DNA of 64,000 bases from Sphaerisporangium sp040685555. GTDB taxonomy: Bacteria; Actinomycetota; Actinomycetes; Streptosporangiales; Streptosporangiaceae. The notes under the pieces were generated by a model, which saw only the letters and a program-made list of their open reading frames with translations, ran no database searches and was not told where the DNA came from. Location: contig NZ_JBFBIK010000005.1 in assembly GCF_040685555.1 (NCBI RefSeq), positions 69,881-133,880 on the forward strand, written 5' to 3'. Positions 26,784-34,703 of the stretch are shown here, in pieces. The translations under genes and the position numbers were made by a program. The stretch's first letter is position 1. Every line of letters begins with the position of its first letter.

Positions 26784-29072
26784 ATGGACGTGGACATCTG
26801 GGCCTGGGTCGCAGACACCCAACGGCAACTGCACGAAGCGGGGAACACCGGTCTGGCCATCGCGCTGGGTGACCTGCCGGCGCAGGCTTTCGAGGGCCGG
26901 TATGCCCAGCTGGACGTGATGGCGCCGGCGGTCGCCCAGCAGGCCGAGGCGCTGGAGCTGCCGTGGCTTGAGCTCTTCGCCCGGCACTGGCATCTGGTCA
27001 GCCGCATCGGCGACCGCGCGCAGGGCACGGTGGCGCTCGGCGACGCCGAGGCCCTGCTTGAGTTCGCCCGGCGCGAGGACACCAAGGAGTGCCCCTCCGC
27101 CGCCGCCGCCGTGGAGGCGCTGACCGTCTGCCAGGCCAACATCGACGGCCCCGGGTACGCCGCCGAGCGCCTCGCCGCTCTCGGCGCCGCGCTCGAGGCC
27201 GTGCAGCCCGGCTCGCCGGCCTTCTGCGGGCTCGTCACGCAGTACGTCGCGGCGCTGTCCGACGCGGGCGAGGCCGAGCAGGCCGTCACCTACTACGAGT
27301 CCGCGGTCGCGGGCCGCAGGGGCGCCGAGGGGCAGGTCAGCTGGGAGCTGGCCGCCGCGGGCGTGCGGGCGCTGCTCGCCGCCGGCCGCACGCAGGAGGC
27401 GCTCACCGAGCTCGACTCCGCCAAGGAGTTCCCGGCGGACGACCCGGTCGCCAAGGAGCACCGTGAGGGGGTGCTGCGCGCACTGGTGCTCGCCACGGCG
27501 GGGCGTCCTGCCCAGGGGCTGGAGGCGCTCCCCGACCTCGACATCGTCGGCGACCACCCTCGCGACTGGGTCGAGTGGGCGCGCGCCGTGCGGCAGCTCG
27601 GCGACGTCATCAGCAACACCTGGCAGCTCGGCCGGGTCCTTCGCCAGTGGATGGCCTACTTCGAGACCATGGGCGTCAACCGCGGGCGGGTCGAGCTGGC
27701 CCTCATCGCCGGTGAGCTCGCCGTGGCGCGGCAGGGCGTGTGGCAGGCCCGCGCGCTGGCCGACCTCGCCGAGTCCTGGCTGGGCGAGCTGCGCACGTCC
27801 GAGGGGCTGTCCGAGCGGGTGACCGCGCTGCGCGGCGCCGCCGACGCTGCCACGCCGCCCCCGGCTCCCGGCCCGCAGGACGAGCTCGTCGCCTACTTCG
27901 ACGCCGCCGACGGCCACAACGCCGACCCCGAGCGCTGGGTGGGCTGGCTCTGGCCGCTGTCGGGCACCGACATCGAGGCCACGCGCCGCCACACCACGAC
28001 GCTGGGCTTCCTCGGGTACGCGCCGCTGGGCGCCGACATCCTGTGGAAGACGATCGTCGATGACGCCGACCCGGCCACTGCCGAGGAGGAGGACATCGCC
28101 TACCTCACCGGCGTGCTGGTCGAAGCGGGCCAGGACGAGCGGGTGGAGCGGTTCGCGGCCATGCTGCCCGCGCCGACCTCGCACCTCGCGCTGGCCAGGC
28201 TGCACCGCGCACGCGAGCGGTGGGCCGAGACCACCTCCGAGGCCGAGCAGTCGCTCGCCGCCGGCGCCCAGGGCATCGTCGCGCTGGAGGCCCGGCGCCT
28301 GCTCGCGGGCGCCGCCCAGCAGCTCGGCGACAACGCCAAGGGCGCGGCCATCCTGCGCGACCTGGTCGAGTCGGGCCAGGGCGAGGAGGAGGACATCTGG
28401 CGCATGATCGTCATGGCCACCGCCTCCGAGGACTGGCCGCTCGTCCGCGAGGGCGCCACCAAGCTCGGCATGCAGCTCGACACCACAGAAGGCCCCATCG
28501 AGGAGGAGTGGCACCTCGTCCGGGTCGTGCTGCCGGTCTCCGACGGCAGCCAGCGCGAGGTCCTCGCCGTGCGCACCGGTCCCGCCACCGCCCGGCTGCT
28601 CATCCCCCAGCCCCGCGGCATGGACTACAACGCCGGTGACATCGTCGTCATCGACCCCCGCCCGCTGGAGCCGGTGCCCGAGGGCGCCGAGGAGCAGGAG
28701 AGCTACGTCATCCCGTTCGCCGGTGTGGCACTGCTGCGCCCGGGCGGTTACACCAGCTGGTTCTTCGACGGCGCGGCTCCCAGCGAGGAAGACTGGACCG
28801 AGTTCAACGAGGTGATGGCCGAGCGCGGCTGGCCCATGTGGGTCTACAGCGACGAGAACTACTCGGTCTCCCACCCCACCACCGGCGAGCGGCTCCAGGG
28901 CGTCTACGGCTGGATCGCCGTGCCGCCGGGGGTCGAGCCGGTCGAGGTCGACGCCCTGCTCGACGACGCGACCGAGCGGTGGAGCCACCCGCTGGCCTGG
29001 CTCGACCTGGCGCGCAGCGCCGGCATCGAGGTGGAGCGGCACGAGCGCATCACCAAGGAGTACGGCCTCTAG
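26784..29072 (+). CDS. Large conserved protein of unknown function with TPR-like helices
   Basis: A 762-residue soluble, acidic protein. The first 520 or so residues are Ala/Leu/Glu-rich helical pairs that resemble tetratricopeptide repeats (for example AEQAVTYYESAVA, RTQEALTELDSAKEF and LARLHRARERWAE). The last 200 residues are different, beta-rich with many Trp/Tyr: LLIPQPRGMDYNAGDIVVIDP, GGYTSWFFDGAAPSEEDW and YGWIAVPPG. No enzymatic motif, signal peptide or membrane segment is seen. ATG 26784 (MDVDIWAWVAD) is preferred to ATG 26754, whose extra ten residues look non-coding. It follows dapF by 82 bp. Function not recognised; a scaffold or sensing role is only a guess. Confidence 0.75.
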   Translation: MDVDIWAWVADTQRQLHEAGNTGLAIALGDLPAQAFEGRYAQLDVMAPAVAQQAEALELPWLELFARHWHLVSRIGDRAQGTVALGDAEALLEFARREDTKECPSAAAAVEALTVCQANIDGPGYAAERLAALGAALEAVQPGSPAFCGLVTQYVAALSDAGEAEQAVTYYESAVAGRRGAEGQVSWELAAAGVRALLAAGRTQEALTELDSAKEFPADDPVAKEHREGVLRALVLATAGRPAQGLEALPDLDIVGDHPRDWVEWARAVRQLGDVISNTWQLGRVLRQWMAYFETMGVNRGRVELALIAGELAVARQGVWQARALADLAESWLGELRTSEGLSERVTALRGAADAATPPPAPGPQDELVAYFDAADGHNADPERWVGWLWPLSGTDIEATRRHTTTLGFLGYAPLGADILWKTIVDDADPATAEEEDIAYLTGVLVEAGQDERVERFAAMLPAPTSHLALARLHRARERWAETTSEAEQSLAAGAQGIVALEARRLLAGAAQQLGDNAKGAAILRDLVESGQGEEEDIWRMIVMATASEDWPLVREGATKLGMQLDTTEGPIEEEWHLVRVVLPVSDGSQREVLAVRTGPATARLLIPQPRGMDYNAGDIVVIDPRPLEPVPEGAEEQESYVIPFAGVALLRPGGYTSWFFDGAAPSEEDWTEFNEVMAERGWPMWVYSDENYSVSHPTTGERLQGVYGWIAVPPGVEPVEVDALLDDATERWSHPLAWLDLARSAGIEVERHERITKEYGL

Positions 29073-29093
29073 GATCCGGTGTCCTCGGGAGCC

Positions 29094-29855
29094 ATGGTGC
29101 TTGAGCGGTTCAGGCTCGACGGCAAGGTCGCCATCGTCACCGGGGCGTCCTCGGGGCTGGGCGTGGCCTTCGCCCGCGGCCTGGCCGAGGCGGGCGCCGA
29201 CATCGCGATCGGCGCCCGTCGCGAGAACCGGCTGGAGGAGACGCGGCGTCTGGTCGAGGAGACCGGGCGCCGTTGCGTCGCGGTGGTCACCGACGTCACC
29301 CGCCCAGGCGACTGCCAGGCCCTCGTGGACGCCGCGGTGGCCGAGTTCGGAGGCGTCGACATCCTGGTCAACAACGCCGGGGTCGGCACGGCGGTGCCCG
29401 CGCTGCGGGAGACCCCCGAGGAGTTCCGCCAGGTCGTCGACGTCAACCTGCACGGCTCGTACTGGATGGCCCAGGCCTGCGCCAAGGTCATGCGTCCCGG
29501 GTCGTCGATCGTCAACGTCGGGAGCGTGCTCGGCGAGACCACGGCCGGGCTGCCGCAGGCGGCGTACAGCGCGTCGAAGGCGGCCGTGGCCGGTCTGACC
29601 AGAGATCTGGCCCAGCAGTGGACCGGGCGGCGCGGCATCCGGGTGAACTGCCTGGAGCCGGGGTTCTTCGAGTCCGAGATGACCGCCACCTACCTTCCCG
29701 GCTACCTCGACCGGCAGCTGGAGCGGCGCGTGCTGATGGGCCGGGCGGGTGACCCGGCCGAGCTGGTGGCCGCCGCCATCTTCCTCGCCTCGGACGCCGG
29801 CTCGTATGTCACCGGCGTGGTCCTGCCCGTGGACGGCGGCTTCCTGGCAACATGA
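29094..29855 (+). CDS. Short-chain dehydrogenase/reductase (SDR)
   Basis: A 253-residue classical SDR oxidoreductase: TGASSGLG nucleotide motif (residues about 14-21), NNAGVG, the catalytic Ser in NVGSVLG and the YSASK catalytic pair, then a LEPGFFESEM loop and a C-terminal YVTGVVLPVDGGF. The Arg/Asn after the second strand (GARRENR) suggests NADP(H). The substrate is unknown. ATG 29094 lies 21 bp after the preceding stop; an in-frame GTG at 29079 is possible. Confidence 0.91.
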   Translation: MVLERFRLDGKVAIVTGASSGLGVAFARGLAEAGADIAIGARRENRLEETRRLVEETGRRCVAVVTDVTRPGDCQALVDAAVAEFGGVDILVNNAGVGTAVPALRETPEEFRQVVDVNLHGSYWMAQACAKVMRPGSSIVNVGSVLGETTAGLPQAAYSASKAAVAGLTRDLAQQWTGRRGIRVNCLEPGFFESEMTATYLPGYLDRQLERRVLMGRAGDPAELVAAAIFLASDAGSYVTGVVLPVDGGFLAT

Positions 29856-29991
29856 TCCCGGCGTTCGCCGCCCGGCCATGGGTCGCCCGGGTGTTTCACG
29901 GTTGTGGCGGGGTGGTTTCGTGCAGGTCACACATGCTTCATCCGTTTGTGGAAGAGTCGCACCCACATTTACCCGGTGTTTGGAGGGCAGC

Positions 29992-30354
29992 GTGCTGGAG
30001 ATCGACCGGCTTGCCGCAGTGGTCAGAGACGAGCGTCCGTGGGGTGGCTTCGAGCGGTACACCCACAACGAGACGTCCACCGTCAAGATCATCCAGGTCG
30101 CGCCCGGGCAACGGCTCAGCCTCCAGCGGCACAAGCACCGTGACGAGCTGTGGGTGGCGCTCGACCCCGGCGCGGTCTTCGAGATCGACGGGGAGCGCAT
30201 CGAGCCGTCGGTGGGCGACCGGGTGCTGATCCACGCGGGGCAGACCCACCGGCTCGGTTCCTCCGGCCCGGCGACGCGCGTCCTCGAGGTCGCCTTCGGC
30301 CACTTCGACGAGGACGACATCGAGCGCCTCGACGACGCCTACGGCCGGGTCTGA
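29992..30354 (+). CDS. Cupin protein, mannose-6-phosphate isomerase type II C-terminal family
   Basis: A 120-residue stand-alone cupin equal to the C-terminal domain of type II phosphomannose isomerase/GDP-mannose pyrophosphorylase enzymes. Signatures are RPWGGFERY, PGQRLSLQRHKHRDELWVAL with the two metal-binding His, and VGDRVLIHAGQTHRL with the third. Alone it may isomerise sugar phosphates or only bind a metal and sugar. GTG 29992 is chosen because GGAGGG lies just upstream. Confidence 0.87.
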   Translation: MLEIDRLAAVVRDERPWGGFERYTHNETSTVKIIQVAPGQRLSLQRHKHRDELWVALDPGAVFEIDGERIEPSVGDRVLIHAGQTHRLGSSGPATRVLEVAFGHFDEDDIERLDDAYGRV

Positions 30355-30555
30355 CGGGCCTGGCTTTCCTCCTTGGGCCCGCGAGGCCGTCGCCCTGATC
30401 GCGATGGGATGTCTGTTTCTCGCGGGTCCGGCCGGTTGTTTCGCCGGTCATGACCGCTGTCCGCATGCCTCCCCCCGAGGACTCGTCCGATCTACCTGGG
30501 CTAGGCCGCTTTCTCCTGGGATCTGCCGTAATCGCGGCTTTCGGGGGTAGTTGCT

Positions 30556-30567
30556 ATACCTAGGTAT
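30556..30567. promoter_or_regulatory. Perfect 12-bp palindrome upstream of the HNH lipoprotein gene
   Basis: ATACCTAGGTAT is perfectly self-complementary and sits in an unusually AT-rich island (30549-30580) 26 bp before the start. It overlaps -10-like hexamers (TATACC on one side, TAGGTAT on the other), so it could be an operator or simply the promoter core. Confidence 0.4.
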
Positions 30568-30593
30568 TACTTTTTCTTTACCTGGGGGTGGCA

Positions 30594-31367
30594 GTGCGCC
30601 TGCGTGGATCTCGCGCGATCGTGGCCGGAGTAGCGGCGGCCGTCATGCTGGCGGGGTGTGGTCCCATCGACGCCAACGGCGCCGGTGGCGGCGGCGGTGA
30701 CATGGGATCCGGGGACGGCGGTGGAGGCGGCGACTCCACCGGTGTCGTCCCCCTGGACAATCCCAAGGGCACCGAGCGAGGCCTCGCCGCGATCAAGTCC
30801 GCCAAGGACCGTGCCGCGGCGGTCAAGCTGATCGAGAAGGTGCCGACCAAGGGGCGTGGCCCCAAGACCGGCTACGACCGGGACGAGTTCGGGTACGCGT
30901 GGGCGGACAACGCCGACGACATCCCGTTCGCGCACAACGGCTGCGACACCAGGAACGACGTCCTGGCACGCGACGGTGACGCCCTGAAGTACCGGTCGGG
31001 CTCGAAATGCGTCCTCATCTCGATGACGCTCCACGACCCCTACACCGACAAGACCATCGACTGGACCAAGCAGAACGCCTCCGACGTCCAGATCGACCAT
31101 GTCATGCCGCTGTCCTACGACTGGCAGATGGGCGCGTCGCGGTGGAGCAAGGCCAAGCGGGTCCAGATCGCCAACGACCCGCTGAACCTCATGCCCGTCG
31201 ACGGCTCGGCCAACTCCTCCAAGGGCGACTCGGGGCCGGCGACCTGGCTTCCCCCGTCCAAGGTCATCCGCTGCTCCTACGCCGTGCGCTTCGCACAGGT
31301 CGCGCTGAAGTACGAACTCCCGGTCACCGCCCCCGACAAGGACGCCATGCTCGCCCAGTGCGCCTGA
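30594..31367 (+). CDS. Secreted HNH-type nuclease lipoprotein (DUF1524)
   Basis: About 257 residues: a lipoprotein signal peptide with lipobox LAGC, a Gly/Asp-rich linker (about residues 25-50), then a DUF1524/HNH domain. The nuclease signature is QIDHVMPLSYDW followed by ANDPLNLMPV and the closing NSSKGDSGPATWLPP, the usual His-Asn-His layout. Two Cys pairs would stabilise it outside the cell. Being exported, it more likely takes part in nutrient DNA breakdown or competition than in host defence; that is inference. GTG 30594 has GGGGGTGG before it; GTG 30588 is an alternative two codons longer. Confidence 0.86.
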   Translation: MRLRGSRAIVAGVAAAVMLAGCGPIDANGAGGGGGDMGSGDGGGGGDSTGVVPLDNPKGTERGLAAIKSAKDRAAAVKLIEKVPTKGRGPKTGYDRDEFGYAWADNADDIPFAHNGCDTRNDVLARDGDALKYRSGSKCVLISMTLHDPYTDKTIDWTKQNASDVQIDHVMPLSYDWQMGASRWSKAKRVQIANDPLNLMPVDGSANSSKGDSGPATWLPPSKVIRCSYAVRFAQVALKYELPVTAPDKDAMLAQCA

Positions 31368-31391
31368 CGACACCCGCCGGGAGTGGGAGCC

Positions 31392-31455
31392 GTGGCACCT
31401 GCGAGCGGTGACACCTGCGAGCGGTGACATCCACGAGCGGTGGCAGTACGAGTGG
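31392..31455. repeat. Four 16-bp tandem repeats
   Basis: Units GTGGCACCTGCGAGCG, GTGACACCTGCGAGCG, GTGACATCCACGAGCG and a more diverged fourth follow head to tail in the gap after the HNH gene. They are non-coding and decay from left to right, as expected of an old slippage product. Confidence 0.6.
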
Positions 31456-31480
31456 TCATGGTGCGGTTGTGACGGTGCGA

Positions 31481-31521
31481 GCCGTGCCGTGGAGAGCCCC
31501 CTCTGCCCTCCACGGCACGGC
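31481..31521. terminator. Bidirectional terminator, 14-bp perfect stem
   Basis: Arms 31481-31494 (starting GCCGTGCC) and 31508-31521 are exactly complementary over 14 bp with a 13-nt loop. The hairpin sits between two convergent genes and can end transcription from both sides. Confidence 0.75.
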
Positions 31522-31529
31522 GAGTCCTG

Positions 31530-31916
31530 CTAGTCGTCGTGCTTCTGGCGGAACTTGGTGATCTTGCCGGTCTTCACGGAGATGTAGACGCGGTACTCGG
31601 CGTGGTGCTTCTTCAGCTCCACCTTCCAGACGCGGTAGCCGTGCTCCCACTCGCGCTCGACCTCGGTGACCCGGGCGCCCGGGACCCGCTTCTTGGCGAT
31701 CCTGATCGCCTGCCGGTAGGTGACCCCCGCGGTGGCCGAGGTGACCGTCCCGGTGGTCACAGTCGCCGGCGACGCGGTCGTCGACGTCGCGGCGGCGGGG
31801 GTGGAGAGCGCGGTCGCGGCCGAGGCCGCCACGGCTCCGGTGGTGAGGACGGCGATCGCTCCGACGCCCGCGATGGTGAGCCTGGCCGCCTTGCCGATGC
31901 TTCGTGTGTTCGTCAT
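31530..31916 (-). CDS. Exported PepSY-domain protein
   Basis: 128 residues: a signal peptide (IGKAARLTIAGVGAIAVLTT to about residue 34), a Thr/Ala-rich linker, and one PepSY domain, GVTYRQAIRIAKKRVPGA then VWKVELKK, closing with YRVYISVKTGKITKF. PepSY domains are small periplasmic or surface modules, often with sensor kinases or protease control. It lies downstream of the response-regulator/kinase pair in the same direction, with phased repeats in its own upstream region, so it is probably a target or modulator of that system. Confidence 0.85.
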   Translation of the reverse strand: MTNTRSIGKAARLTIAGVGAIAVLTTGAVAASAATALSTPAAATSTTASPATVTTGTVTSATAGVTYRQAIRIAKKRVPGARVTEVEREWEHGYRVWKVELKKHHAEYRVYISVKTGKITKFRQKHDD

Positions 31917-31940
31917 GTCCCCACATTCGCCGGGGAAGCC

Positions 31941-31979
31941 CTAAGCCCGCGCTTCGGCAAAGTTAAGGCGTCCCTAAGG
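31941..31979 (-). promoter_or_regulatory. 11-bp phased repeats, likely response-regulator operator
   Basis: On the plus strand CTAAG (31941), CTTCGG (31952), TTAAGG (31963) and CTAAGG (31974) recur at exactly 11-bp steps. They lie directly upstream of the PepSY gene and run into the kinase stop codon. Direct repeats of 11-bp pitch are the known binding pattern of OmpR/PhoP-type regulators. The second unit is weak. A related pair lies upstream of the response regulator at 34093-34109. Confidence 0.5.
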
Positions 31980-33300
31980 TGAGAATGACCATGGCGCCCC
32001 CGCCCGGCGCGGTGCCGAGCGACAGGGAACCACCTGAAGCCTCGGCCGTCCGCCGGGCGATGTCCAGGCCGAGCCCGGTGGACCCCGCGCCGCTGAGCCC
32101 CCGTTCGAGGGGGTTCGCCGCCTCCGGCCGGAGCCCGAAGCCCGGCCCCGAGTCGGCGATCTCGATCCGTACCCCCCCGGACGCGGCGGGCGCTGCTCGT
32201 ACGTCGCCTGGGGGTGTCGCCGGACGTACACCCCCGGACGCGGCGGGCGCCAGCCGTACGGTGAAGGAGGCACCCTCGGGGGTGTGGGCGAACACGTTGC
32301 CGAGCAGCGCGTCGACGCAGGCTGACAGCTCGGCCGCGCTCACGGCCACGGGGAGCGGCCCCTGGGGAAGGTCCAGCTCCACCGGCCGGCCCTGGTCCTC
32401 GGCCAGCACCGACCAGAAGGTGACCCGCTCGGCCACGACCGCCACCGCGTCGCAGCTCGCGTGCTCCTGCGACCGCCGGCGTACGTCCGTGATCACCGAG
32501 CTCACGGCGCGTTCCAGCGCGTCGACGCGGCTCCCGAGCCGAGCGGCCTCCTCCTGGTCGGCCAGCGACTCGGCCTCCAGCCGCAACCCGGTCAGCGGCG
32601 TGCGGAGCCGGTGGGAGATGTCGGCGGCCGTCTCCCGCTCCTCGGCCAGCAGGTCGCTGATCCGTCCGGCCAGGTGGTTGAGCGCGAGCCCCACGTCCCG
32701 CACCTCCACGGGGCCGCCAGGCGTGGTCCGGGCGGCCAGGTCTCCGGCGGCGAGCCGGTGGGACACGCGGGCGAGCCCGGTCATGGGCCGGGTCAGGGCG
32801 AGCGCCAGGCGGTCGGCGACGAAGATGCCGACACCGATCAGGGCGAGCCCGAGGACGAGCATGCCGAACCACACTTCACTGACCCCGTGGCGGAGGTCCT
32901 CCTCGCTGAGGGCGACGCGGACCACGGCCGTACCGCCGGGCAGGCCCTGCACGGCGGCGAGGACCTCAAGGCCCGAGGGGGTCTGCGCCGTCAGGCTCTG
33001 CCCGCGCGCGGCCAGCTCCACGGCCGGCGACCGCGGTACGGGGGAGCCGACGACGGGGCCGCCGGGGAGGAACACGGTGATGGCGTGGCCGCTCGACGCC
33101 GAGGTGCGCTCGGCGGTCAGCGCGAGGCCGTCGGGATCCGCCGTGCCCACCGACGCCGCGACGGACTGCGCCTCGGAGCTCGCCTGCGTGACCGCGCTGC
33201 TCTCGGCCAGCGCGCGTACCAGCAGGCCGAGCGGGACGAGCAGGGCGATTAGCACCAGAGACGTGGTGGCCGCCACGAGCAACGCGAGCCATCGCCTCAT
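31963..33300 (-). CDS. Two-component sensor histidine kinase
   Basis: 445 residues: a first membrane helix (residues about 5-28), an extracytoplasmic sensor region of about 110 residues, a second helix (about 145-168), a HAMP segment (RPMTGLARVSHRLAAGDL), the HisKA phospho-His in ADISHRLRTPLTGL, and a HATPase_c domain with LLGNVFAHT, DSGPGFG and GLGLDIARR. A duplicated PAASGGVR block lies in the ATPase lid (residues about 365-395). ATG 33300 is the chosen start; see the 62-bp duplication just upstream. It pairs with the response regulator next door. Confidence 0.93.
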   Translation of the reverse strand: MRRWLALLVAATTSLVLIALLVPLGLLVRALAESSAVTQASSEAQSVAASVGTADPDGLALTAERTSASSGHAITVFLPGGPVVGSPVPRSPAVELAARGQSLTAQTPSGLEVLAAVQGLPGGTAVVRVALSEEDLRHGVSEVWFGMLVLGLALIGVGIFVADRLALALTRPMTGLARVSHRLAAGDLAARTTPGGPVEVRDVGLALNHLAGRISDLLAEERETAADISHRLRTPLTGLRLEAESLADQEEAARLGSRVDALERAVSSVITDVRRRSQEHASCDAVAVVAERVTFWSVLAEDQGRPVELDLPQGPLPVAVSAAELSACVDALLGNVFAHTPEGASFTVRLAPAASGGVRPATPPGDVRAAPAASGGVRIEIADSGPGFGLRPEAANPLERGLSGAGSTGLGLDIARRTAEASGGSLSLGTAPGGGAMVILTLGTP

Positions 33301-33367
33301 GACGGATCGACCGGCATCGGTGAGGTGGTGGTCGCCGTGAGCGGCGCGAGCCATCGCCTCATGACGG
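33283..33367. repeat. Two 23-bp direct repeats marking a 62-bp tandem duplication
   Basis: The 23 bases at 33283-33305 are repeated exactly at 33345-33367, a shift of 62 bp. Similarity continues for about 20 bp with substitutions. Because 62 is not a multiple of three, the duplicated copy reads in another frame from the kinase. Confidence 0.9.
33297..33362 (-). CDS. 21-codon mini-ORF from a duplicated kinase 5' end
   Basis: This frame reads MRRWLAPLTATTTSPM and ends VDPS. It starts with an ATGA overlap on the response-regulator stop (33362-33359) and stops with an ATGA overlap on the kinase start (33300-33297). Its first 15 codons mirror those of the kinase (MRRWLALLVAATTSLV). It is best explained as the original kinase start, duplicated and now out of frame, kept as a coupling ORF. 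Confidence 0.45.
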   Translation of the reverse strand: MRRWLAPLTATTTSPMPVDPS

Positions 33368-34039
33368 GTTGACCAGCTTGACGCCGACGCCGCGCACGGT
33401 CTGCAGGTAGCGGGGCTCCTGCGCGGTCTCGCCCAGCTTGCGGCGCAGCCATGACAGGTGGACGTCCACGGTCTTGTCGGCCCCGCCGTACGGCACCTGC
33501 CAGACCTCGGTGAGCAGCTCGCGCTTGGTGACCACCTCGCCGGAACGGGTGGCCAGGAAGTGCAGCAGGTCGAACTCGCGTGGCGTGAGGTCCAGCGGGG
33601 TGCCGTCCAGGACCGCCTCGCGGCTGCGGGGGTCCAGCCGCAGGCCTCCCACGGTCACCGAGGTGTCCGTACGGCTGTCGGCGGTGCGGCGCAGCACGGC
33701 GCGGACGCGGGCGTCCAGCTGGGCGGCGCTGAAGGGCTTGACCACGTAGTCGTCGGCCCCCGCGTCCAGCAGGCGGACCATCTCGGTGTCGCCGTCCCGC
33801 GCGGTCGCCACGATCACCGGTACGCGGCTGACGGCCCTGAGCATCCGCAGCATCTCGGTACCGTCCAGGTCGGGCAGGCCGAGGTCCAGCACGACGAGGT
33901 CGGGACGTTCCGAGACGGCCTGCCGCAGGCCGTCGAGCGCGGTCGGGGCGGAGGACACGGCGTGACCGCGCTCACGCAGCCCTCGCATGAGGGCGGTACG
34001 GATCGTCGCGTCATCCTCGACGAGCAGGACATTGGCCAT
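33359..34039 (-). CDS. OmpR-family response regulator
   Basis: A 226-residue two-domain regulator. The receiver has VEDD near the start, the phospho-acceptor Asp52 in VVLDLGLPDLDG, Thr in IVATARDGD and the Lys in DDYVVKPFS. The winged-helix DNA-binding domain ends with TVDVHLSWLRRKLGE and YLQTVRGVGVKL. It is the first gene of the regulator-kinase pair, and its ATG 34039 has a TAGCGT -10 element 8 nt upstream, so the message is probably leaderless. Confidence 0.95.
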   Translation of the reverse strand: MANVLLVEDDATIRTALMRGLRERGHAVSSAPTALDGLRQAVSERPDLVVLDLGLPDLDGTEMLRMLRAVSRVPVIVATARDGDTEMVRLLDAGADDYVVKPFSAAQLDARVRAVLRRTADSRTDTSVTVGGLRLDPRSREAVLDGTPLDLTPREFDLLHFLATRSGEVVTKRELLTEVWQVPYGGADKTVDVHLSWLRRKLGETAQEPRYLQTVRGVGVKLVNPS

Positions 34040-34047
34040 GGGCGGTT

Positions 34048-34053
34048 ACGCTA
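34048..34053 (-). promoter_or_regulatory. -10 element of a predicted leaderless response-regulator promoter
   Basis: TAGCGT followed by 8 nt and ATG 34039 on the minus strand, with no ribosome site between. Confidence 0.4.
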
Positions 34054-34081
34054 ACGGCTCCGGGGCCATTGGCATAAGTCC

Positions 34082-34109
34082 GTTATGGTGCGCTTAACCC
34101 GGTCTTAGG
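34082..34109 (+). promoter_or_regulatory. 11-bp direct repeat in the divergent regulator promoter
   Basis: GTTATG (34082), CTTAAC (34093) and CTTAGG (34104) lie at 11-bp steps in the 94-bp gap between the response regulator and the divergent secreted protein. The same CTTAR motif on 11-bp pitch appears ahead of the PepSY gene, which makes it the likely operator of this regulator. Confidence 0.5.
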
Positions 34110-34133
34110 AGACGGCCAGGGAGGATCGGGGGC

Positions 34134-34703
34134 ATGAACCGGAGCCTGCTACTCGTCCTGACCGGATGGCTGGTCGTCGGGCTAGTGGCCACCGGCGCCG
34201 GCATCGTGGTGACCGCCTTCCTCGGCGAGTCGATCACCGGCTCCGCCTCCCGCGCCCTCTCCCCCGCCGAGATCCGCCGCTCCCTCGACGCCTCACCGTC
34301 GCCACTCGCCGCGGGCAACGGCGCGCCGTCCGCCTCGGGGGACGGCCCAGTGGATGACTCTGGGGACGGCTCTGGAGCACGGACGGCGTCGCCCTCAGGT
34401 ACGGGATCGGCCGCCGCGAGCCCTTCCGCATCCCCTTCGGCCCCACCGGTCGCGACCCCGCCCGCCAGCGCCGCTGGCCAGACCAGGGTGTTCTCGGCGC
34501 GAGGCGGGGCCGTGGTGGCCCGGTGCGCGGGCGGCCTGGTGACACTGCGGTCCTGGACCCCGGCCCAGGGGTACGAGGTGAAGGACGCGGAGCGGGGCCC
34601 CCGCGACAAGGTACGCGTGAGGTTCGAGAACGGCGACGCCCGGACCGAAATCGAGATCCACTGCTCGGCCGACCACCCCGCAGCCACGATCAAGAACGAC
34701 TGA
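34134..34703 (+). CDS. Membrane-anchored secreted protein of unknown function
   Basis: 189 residues: one N-terminal membrane helix (LLLVLTGWLVVGLVATGAGI, residues about 5-30), a Ser/Ala/Gly/Pro-rich linker (about 45-115), and a compact C-terminal beta-rich module of about 75 residues: GGAVVARCAGGLVTLRSWTP, then KVRVRFENGD and EIHCSADHP. The two Cys could form a disulphide. It is divergent from the two-component system and shares its probable operator, so it may be the regulated output. Function unknown. Confidence 0.75.
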   Translation: MNRSLLLVLTGWLVVGLVATGAGIVVTAFLGESITGSASRALSPAEIRRSLDASPSPLAAGNGAPSASGDGPVDDSGDGSGARTASPSGTGSAAASPSASPSAPPVATPPASAAGQTRVFSARGGAVVARCAGGLVTLRSWTPAQGYEVKDAERGPRDKVRVRFENGDARTEIEIHCSADHPAATIKND

